A stretch of DNA of 6,021 bases from Actinomycetota bacterium. Its GTDB lineage: Bacteria > Actinomycetota > Humimicrobiia > Humimicrobiales > Humimicrobiaceae. The notes beneath the pieces were generated by a model that saw only the letters and a program-made list of their open reading frames with translations, was not told the DNA's origin and made no database searches. Positions 1 to 5,683 of this stretch are shown in pieces (position 1 is the stretch's first letter; each line of letters begins with the position of its first letter). Both the position numbers and the translations under genes were made by a program. The stretch covers positions 1 to 6,021 of the forward strand of contig JAQUMQ010000096.1 in assembly GCA_028718045.1 (NCBI GenBank), read 5' to 3'.

Positions 1-43
1 TAAATTTCCGGTCGTTGATTGCGATAACTTTAAAAATTTTTAA

Positions 44-70
44 TTGCAATTTCTTTTTTATAAGTATAAT
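44..70 (+). promoter_or_regulatory. candidate sigma-70-type promoter for the radical SAM gene
   Basis: A perfect TATAAT (-10) lies at 65-70, with TTGCAA at 44-49 as a possible -35 element. The spacing is 15 nt, shorter than the ideal 17. If used, transcription would begin near position 77 and leave an untranslated leader of about 160 nt before the start codon at 241. In DNA this AT-rich such matches arise by chance, so the call is tentative. Confidence 0.38.
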
Positions 71-72
71 GT

Positions 73-131
73 GAAACAAATTTGCGTTAAGGAAGTCTTT
101 AAAAGAAACAAATTTTTAAAAGAAATTGGTT
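73..131 (+). repeat. short direct repeats in the leader
   Basis: GAAACAAATTT occurs at 73-83 and again at 105-115. TTTAAAAGAAA occurs at 98-108 and at 115-125, giving an imperfect 17-nt tandem repeat over 98-131. No coding frame runs through it. This may be a regulatory leader or simply drifting non-coding DNA. Confidence 0.5.
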
Positions 132-134
132 TTT

Positions 135-180
135 ATATATAGTCCGGCAGTTTATATCGCATTAATGACCGGGCATATAT
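135..180 (+). other. predicted stem-loop in the leader
   Basis: Bases 135-140 (ATATAT) and 142-147 (GTCCGG) can pair with 175-180 (ATATAT) and 169-174 (CCGGGC). This gives about 12 pairs including one T-G wobble, a single bulged A at 141, and a loop of 21 nt at 148-168. No T-run follows, so it is not an intrinsic terminator. It lies in the putative leader of the radical SAM gene, and its 3' arm overlaps the tandem repeat at 173-203. No known riboswitch core, including the cobalamin type, was recognised. Confidence 0.45.
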
Positions 181-203
181 CTGAGAGCATATATCTGAGA
201 GCA
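173..203 (+). repeat. 14-nt tandem repeat, 2.2 copies
   Basis: The unit GCATATATCTGAGA occurs at 173-186 and is repeated exactly at 187-200, followed by GCA of a third copy. The first copy supplies the 3' arm of the upstream stem-loop. The second copy carries the same CATATAT segment and could compete for pairing. It ends 23 nt before the Shine-Dalgarno sequence, so a change in copy number would alter the leader of the radical SAM gene. Confidence 0.85.
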
Positions 204-226
204 AATACTAAAAATTTTAAATAGAT

Positions 227-233
227 TAAGGAG
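227..233 (+). promoter_or_regulatory. Shine-Dalgarno site for the TTG start at 241
   Basis: TAAGGAG at 227-233 sits 7 nt before the TTG codon at 241. This strong site decides the start: the next in-frame ATG is at residue 95, which would remove most of the cobalamin-binding domain. Confidence 0.78.
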
Positions 234-240
234 AAAAATT

Positions 241-1683
241 TTGACAAAAATAAAAAAAATAGTATTGATAGAAACAAAGTCACCGGGGCTTCACGTATTC
301 AGCGCAGCTAAACTTCCAAGACTTGGAATCGCATTGATCGCAACGATACTTAATAAAAATGGTTTCGATGTCAAAGCATACTGTGAAGATTTTGCCCCAA
401 TAAATTATAACGAGATCAAGAGCGCCGACCTGGTTGGAATATCAAGTATAACTTCAACGTCTACAAGGTCTTATAAATTAATAAACGAGATAAAAAAGAT
501 AAATCCAAAAGTTCCTGTTGTTATGGGAGGTGCCCACCCGACTTTTATGCCTGACGAAGTCATCGAAAATGGCTCTGATTATGCTGTAAGAGGTGAAGGC
601 GAAAAAACGATTCTGGAACTTATAAGCGCAATTGAAGGCAAAATCGACATGAAAGACGTTAATGGACTTTCATTTAAAAAAGATGGAAATATTATTCATA
701 ATAAAGACAGAGAATTAATAGAAAATCTGGATGACTTGCCTTTTCCTGACTGGTCTTTGCTTGAAAATCATAAAGAAATAAATTACATGCCGATTCAAAC
801 TTCAAGAGGGTGTCCGTATGCATGTAAGTTTTGTTCGGTAATTAAGGTTTTTGGAAGGAAATACAGATTCAGGAGCGTCGACAGCATAATCGCAGAAATC
901 AAACATGTTCTTAAAACTTTCGAAGGCACTAAAGCAAAAAGAATATTCTTTTATGACGATAATTTTTCCGCAAACAGAAAAAGAACCAAAAATCTTTTAA
1001 GAAAGATAACGGAGCAAAAAATAAAAATGCCGACATGGTTTTCGCAGGAAAGGCTCGATATTTCCGAAGACGAAGAACTCCTTACACTAATGGCAAAAAC
1101 AGGCTGCAAGAGGATAATGGCCGGAATCGAATCCATAAATCCCAAGACCCTTAAAGAATATAACAAGGGGCAAAAAGTTGAAGGGATTAAAGAATCGATA
1201 AAAATATTGCACAAACACAATATAGGGGTTCATGGAATGTTCGTTTTGGGTGCCGAGAATGATGACATAGATTCGATCAAGAAAACTATGAGCTTCATCA
1301 TTGAAAACAAAATAGACACCGTTCAAATTATGATGCTCATACCTTTCCCCGGAACGGAAATATATGATGAATATAAAAAACAGGGAAGGCTGATATTTGA
1401 CGGAGCAAAGAACTGGTACCTATATGACGGACATCATGTGGTTTTTCAGCCAAACCTTATCGCACCCTGGGATTTACAGGCAAAAGTATCGATCGATGTC
1501 ATGTCTAGTATTTACTCTTATTACAGGGCATTAAGTTTTGTTTTCCATAGGCAGATTGTCGATGCGCTTCTTGTTATTTATTCTAACAAGATTCAGAAAC
1601 GATGGACAAAAATTAACAAGGATTTTCTTGATAAGATAAGAGACATCCATATAGGGCCTTATTGTGTAGATAAAAGTATTTAA
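241..1683 (+). CDS. B12-binding-domain radical SAM protein
   Basis: This is a 480-residue cobalamin-dependent radical SAM enzyme, probably cytoplasmic. It starts at TTG, supported by a strong ribosome site. Residues about 1-135 form a B12-binding-like Rossmann domain, with GGAHPT at 96-101 and RGEGE at 117-121 as in BchE-like proteins; the classic DxHxxG cobalamin-ligand motif is absent, as is common in this group. The radical SAM core follows, with CPYACKFC at 191-198 giving the CxxxCxxC ligands of the 4Fe-4S cluster, and GIES at 295-298, a usual SAM-contact region. A C-terminal region of about 100 residues (YDGHHVVFQP near 395-404) is typical of this broad family. Members perform methylations, ring formation or other radical chemistry on lipids, pigments, antibiotics or peptides; the substrate here cannot be inferred. 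It has no adjacent pathway genes and is followed by its own terminator, so it appears monocistronic. Confidence 0.93.
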   Translation: MTKIKKIVLIETKSPGLHVFSAAKLPRLGIALIATILNKNGFDVKAYCEDFAPINYNEIKSADLVGISSITSTSTRSYKLINEIKKINPKVPVVMGGAHPTFMPDEVIENGSDYAVRGEGEKTILELISAIEGKIDMKDVNGLSFKKDGNIIHNKDRELIENLDDLPFPDWSLLENHKEINYMPIQTSRGCPYACKFCSVIKVFGRKYRFRSVDSIIAEIKHVLKTFEGTKAKRIFFYDDNFSANRKRTKNLLRKITEQKIKMPTWFSQERLDISEDEELLTLMAKTGCKRIMAGIESINPKTLKEYNKGQKVEGIKESIKILHKHNIGVHGMFVLGAENDDIDSIKKTMSFIIENKIDTVQIMMLIPFPGTEIYDEYKKQGRLIFDGAKNWYLYDGHHVVFQPNLIAPWDLQAKVSIDVMSSIYSYYRALSFVFHRQIVDALLVIYSNKIQKRWTKINKDFLDKIRDIHIGPYCVDKSI

Positions 1684-1782
1684 GCTTGCCGGTTTACGCA
1701 ATAAAAGATATCTCCTGCATGCCAGTTAAATAAAAAAAGTATTGATGCGGTCAAAGTATTTTTAAAACAAATGTATATTTTT

Positions 1783-1827
1783 AATGAGGCAATTTATAAA
1801 GTTAATAAAAAAGTTGCCTCATTTTTT
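1783..1827 (+). terminator. rho-independent terminator after the radical SAM gene
   Basis: AATGAGGCAA (1783-1792) and TTGCCTCATT (1814-1823) form a perfect 10-bp stem with a 21-nt loop, running into a T-rich tract (1822-1827, then ATTTAT). The loop may pair further (TTTAT with ATAAA). The T-run lies only on the + strand side, so it terminates rightward transcription. It lies 100 nt after the stop codon; the stretch between (1684-1782) holds no gene that I can see. Confidence 0.88.
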
Positions 1828-1846
1828 ATTTATATAAAATATGGTT

Positions 1847-1852
1847 TATAAT
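1847..1852 (+). promoter_or_regulatory. possible -10 element for the methyltransferase-nikR unit
   Basis: TATAAT lies between the terminator and the methyltransferase start, about 67 nt before the ATG. No convincing -35 hexamer is seen 16-18 nt upstream. The position makes sense because a terminator precedes and a new transcription unit follows, but the region is almost wholly A and T. Confidence 0.28.
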
Positions 1853-1857
1853 TCATA

Positions 1858-1890
1858 AATATTGTTTAATATTGTAGAAAATTAATATTG
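1858..1890 (+). repeat. three AATATTG repeats upstream of the methyltransferase-nikR unit
   Basis: AATATTG occurs at 1858-1864, 1868-1874 and 1884-1890. The AATATT core is self-complementary, so the copies also form dyads with spacings of 4 and 10 nt. They lie just downstream of the possible -10 element, where a repressor could act. Because the next unit encodes NikR, an autoregulatory operator is conceivable, but the copies do not match the E. coli GTATGA-N16-TCATAC site, and low-complexity AT DNA could produce them by chance. Confidence 0.35.
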
Positions 1891-1918
1891 CAAAAAAAAT
1901 ACAAAAAAATAAGAATTT

Positions 1919-2689
1919 ATGAAAAATGAAAAGCCAAATTTTAAATTTGACGCCGAGCTGTATGATGAGCAAATAAACTGGGAAGCCAGATTTAATGTCG
2001 AGAAAGATTTTTTTTACAATATTTTCAAATCAAATAATTCGAAAAGGTTGCTTGATATAGGTTGTGGAACCGCAAGACATGCCCAGCTCTTCAGTTCTTT
2101 CGTTGAAGAAGTATATGCTATGGATCCATCACAAGAAATGATAGATTATGCCAGAGAAAGGGTCGTTAAGTCCGAAAATGTAAAGTTGCTTACCGGAGGT
2201 TTTAAAGACTTGGCAAATATTAAGATCGGTAATTTTGACACCATAACATGTCTCGGCAACACACTGCCCATACTTGAAAATAGGAGAAAAGTAAAAAGTG
2301 CGCTTAAATCAATAAAAAAAAGGCTAAATAAAGGCGGAATTGCGATTTTTCAGTTTATAAATTTCGAACAGAGCATGATTGAAAAAAACAGTTATTATCA
2401 ACCCAAGATAATTCGCAGAGATGACGGAAGAATCTACCTGCTTAACAGACATTTTGAATACGGTAAAATTAAAACAAGGGCGGATTTCATAACGACAGTA
2501 TTGGATTCTGAAAATGATATAGAAATTTTTAATGTGGATACTACGATGATGTGTACTTTAAAAATAAGAATATTTCAAAAGATGGCTTTAAACTGTGGAT
2601 TCAAAAAAATTCATTATTTGGGAAATGATACAAAAGAAAGTTTCAACAAAGCAAAACATATCAGTTTGTTTGCAACATTAAAGACGTAG
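1919..2689 (+). CDS. class I SAM-dependent methyltransferase
   Basis: This 256-residue cytoplasmic protein has a seven-strand Rossmann methyltransferase core. Motif I is LLDIGCGTA at 44-52, which binds SAM. The acidic ribose-contacting residue is D69 in AMDPSQEM, and FDTITCLGNTLPIL at 106-119 forms the post-II/IV region. CLGNTLP resembles small-molecule methyltransferases of the glycine/sarcosine N-methyltransferase group, but that is not enough to assign a substrate. The C-terminal half (about 130-256) is likely the substrate-binding part. A TAA at 1910-1912, in frame just upstream of the ATG, makes 1919 the first possible start. No clear Shine-Dalgarno site is seen. Its stop lies 10 nt before nikR, so the two are probably co-transcribed. 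It could act on a metabolite, cofactor precursor or macromolecule. Confidence 0.88.
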   Translation: MKNEKPNFKFDAELYDEQINWEARFNVEKDFFYNIFKSNNSKRLLDIGCGTARHAQLFSSFVEEVYAMDPSQEMIDYARERVVKSENVKLLTGGFKDLANIKIGNFDTITCLGNTLPILENRRKVKSALKSIKKRLNKGGIAIFQFINFEQSMIEKNSYYQPKIIRRDDGRIYLLNRHFEYGKIKTRADFITTVLDSENDIEIFNVDTTMMCTLKIRIFQKMALNCGFKKIHYLGNDTKESFNKAKHISLFATLKT

Positions 2690-2699
2690 CACAATCAAG

Positions 2700-3116
2700 A
2701 TGGAAAAAGTAAAAAGGTTCGGCGTTTCAATCGAAGAAAATCTTTTAAAAAAGTTTGACAGCTTCATAAAGGATAGAAAGTACAAAAACAGATCTGAGGC
2801 AATAAGAGATTTGATCAGGGAAAAATTTGTCGATGATTCGTGGGAAGATTCGGATAGGATTGTTGCCGGTGCCATAATAATTGTATATGATCACAAAAAA
2901 AGAGAGCTTCTCGACAAGCTGGTTAGAGTCCAGCATGAGTATCTGGGCATAATAATCTCGAGTCAGCATATCCACCTTGATCATCATAACTGCATGGAAA
3001 TAATAGTCGTAAAAGGCACGATGGCAAGGTTAACCGAACTTGAAGCAATTTTAAAAGCTACAAGGGGAGTAAAACATACGACTTTTGCAAAATCTACACT
3101 AGGTGATGTTATATGA
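2700..3116 (+). CDS. nikR: nickel-responsive transcriptional regulator NikR
   Basis: This is a 138-residue metalloregulator that, as a tetramer, binds DNA when loaded with nickel and usually represses nickel-uptake genes. Residues about 3-45 form the ribbon-helix-helix DNA-binding domain (KRFGVSIEENLLKKFD, then the RSEAIRDLIR helix). Residues about 54-136 form the ACT-like metal-binding domain. The four high-affinity nickel ligands are all present: H79 (VQHE), H90 and H92 (SQHIHLDHHNC) and C98, with the same spacing as H76, H87, H89 and C95 of E. coli NikR. Length matches the family, so the protein is probably functional. It follows the methyltransferase by 10 nt without an obvious ribosome site, and its TGA overlaps the ATG of the next small ORF. 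No nickel transporter, hydrogenase or urease gene lies in this window, so its targets are elsewhere. Confidence 0.96.
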   Translation: MEKVKRFGVSIEENLLKKFDSFIKDRKYKNRSEAIRDLIREKFVDDSWEDSDRIVAGAIIIVYDHKKRELLDKLVRVQHEYLGIIISSQHIHLDHHNCMEIIVVKGTMARLTELEAILKATRGVKHTTFAKSTLGDVI

Positions 3117-3235
3117 AAAATTTTTTAAAATTTTTCCTTATATTCTCGACGGTAATCTTTTTGATTTCTTTGTCGTTTGTAAATACTAATGCATCGGTAG
3201 ACGAAGAAATTGAAAAGCTTTCAAAAAAAACTTAA
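3113..3235 (+). CDS. short exported-protein stub, probable 5' remnant of a larger gene
   Basis: This 40-codon frame starts at an ATG overlapping the nikR stop (ATGA, 3113-3116), the usual arrangement for translational coupling. The product begins MKNFLKFF and continues with a hydrophobic stretch to about residue 23, ending near NTNAS, which resembles a signal peptide with a cleavage site around residue 27. It then reads VDEEIEKLSKKT and stops. The charged tail looks like the start of a coiled coil, as seen after the signal peptide of EnvC-like murein hydrolase activators; that identity is only a guess. The frame ends two codons after a run of eight A (3223-3230). With one A fewer it would read on as SKKLKLLS and end at 3299, inside the convergent nth gene. 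It is most likely a truncated gene; a genuine small exported peptide is the alternative. Confidence 0.5.
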   Translation: MKNFLKFFLIFSTVIFLISLSFVNTNASVDEEIEKLSKKT

Positions 3236-3269
3236 GTTGTTATCTTGCTTGAATATGATTTACAATTTT

Positions 3270-3944
3270 TCAATCATTAAAATATCTGCAGTATTCTGAT
3301 ATGGGGCAGATCTCACATTTTGGCCTTCTGGCAATGCAGATACTTCTGCCGTGATATATTATCTTATGTGAGAAATCCGTCCATAGTTTATCCGGAATGA
3401 TCTTTTGCAAATCGAACTCAACTTTTGTGGGATCATTGTTGACTGTAAGTCCTATCAAATTCGATATTCTCAACATATGTGTGTCAACTATTATTGCTTG
3501 TTTTCCGAAGGCATTTGCGATAACCACATTTGCTGTTTTTCTCCCGACTCCATGAAGTTTTATAAGATCTTCGATATTGTCAGGCACTTTACCTTCATAT
3601 TTTTCGATCAAATCTTTGGCGCATTGTTTTAGCGCAATTGCTTTGTTTCTGAAAAAACCTGTTGATTTTATGTCTTTCTGAAGCTCGAGCAAATCGGCAT
3701 TGGCAAAATCAGCAGGACTTTTATATTTTTCAAATAAAAAAGGCGTTATTTTGTTGACTTGCTTGTCAGTGCTTTGTGCCGCAAGTATGGTCGCAACCAT
3801 CAGCTCAAATGGATTTTTATAATTTAACGAAGTAGTAATAGCCTCCGGATAATTTTTTTGCAAAAGGTTTATGATTTTATTTATGTTTCCGACTGCCTTG
3901 TCGTAAGGTTTTTCATATTTTTTGCTACCGTAGCTTTTTACCAT
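3270..3944 (-). CDS. nth: endonuclease III (DNA glycosylase/AP lyase)
   Basis: This 224-residue base-excision-repair enzyme removes oxidised pyrimidines and cuts the DNA backbone by beta-elimination. The helix-hairpin-helix motif LHGVGRKTA is at 130-138 and contains the catalytic lysine K136. The catalytic aspartate is D154 in VDTH, 18 residues later as in the E. coli enzyme (K120/D138). The C-terminal 4Fe-4S loop has C203, C210, C213 and C219 with the standard C-x6-C-x2-C-x5-C spacing. Length is normal apart from a slightly longer N-terminus (about 16 residues by alignment to E. coli). The ATG at 3944 has a good Shine-Dalgarno site (AAGGA) 7 nt upstream, immediately after the polX stop, and the gene is last in the DUF763-polX-nth run. 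Its stop faces the small ORF's stop 34 nt away; no strong terminator is visible between them. Confidence 0.97.
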   Translation of the reverse strand: MVKSYGSKKYEKPYDKAVGNINKIINLLQKNYPEAITTSLNYKNPFELMVATILAAQSTDKQVNKITPFLFEKYKSPADFANADLLELQKDIKSTGFFRNKAIALKQCAKDLIEKYEGKVPDNIEDLIKLHGVGRKTANVVIANAFGKQAIIVDTHMLRISNLIGLTVNNDPTKVEFDLQKIIPDKLWTDFSHKIIYHGRSICIARRPKCEICPISEYCRYFND

Positions 3945-3951
3945 TTTCTTG

Positions 3952-3956
3952 TCCTT
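3952..3956 (-). promoter_or_regulatory. Shine-Dalgarno site for nth
   Basis: On the minus strand AAGGA is read from 3956 to 3952, 7 nt before the nth ATG at 3944 and directly after the polX TAA (3959-3957). It confirms the nth start and suggests that nth is translated from the polX transcript. Confidence 0.7.
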
Positions 3957-5681
3957 TTAACGATTTTTTTTCAAATAATTCTCTATCTCTTCCTTGCTTA
4001 GACTATTTATTATATCATCTTTTTCCAGCCAGCCTTTTCGGGCAACATTTATTCCATATCTATAATTATTTAAATCTTCCAGTTTATGGGCATCGGGATT
4101 GATAAATATTTTAACTTTTTTTTCTTTGGCATATTTACAAAATCTCCAGTCCAAATCCAATCTAAAAGGGCTTGAATTTATTTCGATTGCCACATTGTTT
4201 TCGCTTGCTGCATTAATTATTCTTATCATGTCTACTTTATAAGGCTCTCTTGCCAACAATATCCTTCCTGTTGGGTGTGCCAGGATAGTCGTATACTTAT
4301 TTTTTATCGCTTTTATCATCCTGTCAGTCATTTCCGTTTCGCTTAAGCCGAAACTCGAGTGCACCGATGCGATTACGAAGTCAAACTTTTTAAGGATATC
4401 ATCCTTATAATCAAGGCTGCCATCGATCAATATGTCGGACTCTATGCCTTTAAATATTTTTATTTTCCTATTCGAATTGCAAAATCGGTCAATTTCATCG
4501 AAATAGCTGTCGATATTTTCGGATTTTATTCCGCCTGCATAATAAGCGGATTTGCTGTGGTCGCTTATTCCTGCGTATTCAAAACCGCTTGCCTCCAGTT
4601 TTTCGCAAAGTGCCTTTAATGTGATATTGCCGTCGCTGAAAGTTGTGTGTATATGGAAAATACCCTTTAAATCTTTTTCTTCCACCAGCTTGGGTAACGT
4701 TTTATTCAAAGCAGCTTCAAACTCTCCGTTATTTTCCCTGAGTTCAGGAGCTATAAAATCCATCTTGAATATTTTATAAATATCTTCTTCGCTATCGCAT
4801 TTAATAAGTTTTCCGTCTTTGAAAATTCCATACTCGTTTATTTTTATTCCTTTATCTTTAGCTATTCCTCGTAAAACCGTATTGTGTTCTTTGCTTCCGG
4901 TGAAGTGATGGAGAAGATAAGGGTATTGGCTGTTTTTGACGACTCTCAAGTCCGCATTTATACCTGATTTTAATCTTATCGAAGACTTCGTATCTCCCTT
5001 TGCCACAATTTCTCCGACTTCGCTTAGACTGGTGAAGTAATCCATGATTTCAGGTGCATCAGAATCTTCTTCAATGCCTGCTACCATATCCATATCTTTT
5101 ACGGTTTCTTTTTTTCTCCTCAAACTTCCGGCAATGCTTGCTTTGGTTATTTTACTATGCATTTTGAGTTTGTTTATGATCGATGTTGCTTCATCTATGA
5201 CATCAGCATAAAGATAAAATTCCCTGAATTTTTTATAAGAGTTTATTCCTTTGGCTATATTATCCTGAGTTTTGAAGCCGAAATTGGGAAGGTCGACCAG
5301 CTTATTTTCTGAAATAGCTTTTTCCAGGTCGACTATGCTTCCTATATTTAAGCTTTCAGATAAAAACTTTACTTTTTTTGGTCCCAAAGATGGTATTTTG
5401 AGCATTTCGAGTATGTCAGGAGTTATGGATTCTTTAAGATCTTCATAAAAATCAAGTTTTTTGCCGGAAGCTAAAATCTTGATGTATTCGGCAAGGCTCT
5501 TGCCTATGCCTTTTATTTTCATCAACTCTTCTTCCTGCACATTTTCTTCGATATCCTGTTCACTTGTCTCGAGAGCTCTTGCGGCATTTTGGTATGCTCT
5601 TACCTTAAAAGGATTTTCGTCCTTCAATTCCAACATTTTTGCGATTTCTTCGAGTGTTTTTATAATTGAGTTCTTATCCAT
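3957..5681 (-). CDS. polX: DNA polymerase X family with C-terminal PHP nuclease domain
   Basis: This 574-residue repair polymerase is the usual length of bacterial PolX. Residues about 1-140 form the helix-hairpin-helix and fingers region (IKGIGKSLAEYI near 56-67, IPSLGPKKVKFL near 96-107, LPNFGFKTQDNI near 131-142). The nucleotidyltransferase palm has GSLRR at 185-189 and metal-binding D197, D199 (DMD) and D244 (NADLRV). The PHP domain (about 339-574) retains the expected metal ligands: H343 and H345 (HIH), D350, H375 (SDH), E414, H441 (VHSS), H469 (AHP), and D530 and H532 (DAH). Both gap-filling synthesis and the metal-dependent 3'-5' exonuclease/end-processing activity known for bacterial PolX are therefore likely intact. 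The ATG lies 2 nt after the DUF763 stop, with no evident Shine-Dalgarno site, so translation may depend on coupling. nth follows after 12 nt. Confidence 0.96.
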   Translation of the reverse strand: MDKNSIIKTLEEIAKMLELKDENPFKVRAYQNAARALETSEQDIEENVQEEELMKIKGIGKSLAEYIKILASGKKLDFYEDLKESITPDILEMLKIPSLGPKKVKFLSESLNIGSIVDLEKAISENKLVDLPNFGFKTQDNIAKGINSYKKFREFYLYADVIDEATSIINKLKMHSKITKASIAGSLRRKKETVKDMDMVAGIEEDSDAPEIMDYFTSLSEVGEIVAKGDTKSSIRLKSGINADLRVVKNSQYPYLLHHFTGSKEHNTVLRGIAKDKGIKINEYGIFKDGKLIKCDSEEDIYKIFKMDFIAPELRENNGEFEAALNKTLPKLVEEKDLKGIFHIHTTFSDGNITLKALCEKLEASGFEYAGISDHSKSAYYAGGIKSENIDSYFDEIDRFCNSNRKIKIFKGIESDILIDGSLDYKDDILKKFDFVIASVHSSFGLSETEMTDRMIKAIKNKYTTILAHPTGRILLAREPYKVDMIRIINAASENNVAIEINSSPFRLDLDWRFCKYAKEKKVKIFINPDAHKLEDLNNYRYGINVARKGWLEKDDIINSLSKEEIENYLKKNR

Positions 5682-5683
5682 TT

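Noticed and set aside
77..240. Cobalamin riboswitch before the B12-type radical SAM gene
   Set aside because: No B12-box-like conserved core could be found, and the hairpin does not resemble that class.
951..1326. Open frames on the minus strand (951-1220, 1087-1326)
   Set aside because: They lie wholly inside the radical SAM gene, resemble no family, and have no upstream signals; they are antisense shadows.
2678..2987. Minus-strand open frames over the nikR region
   Set aside because: They are antisense to nikR, whose protein matches its family from end to end.
3236..3300. Terminator between the convergent units
   Set aside because: Only a weak 6-bp pairing (ATGATT at 3255-3260 with AATCAT at 3272-3277) and the CTGCAG palindrome were found, without a GC-rich stem or proper T-run.
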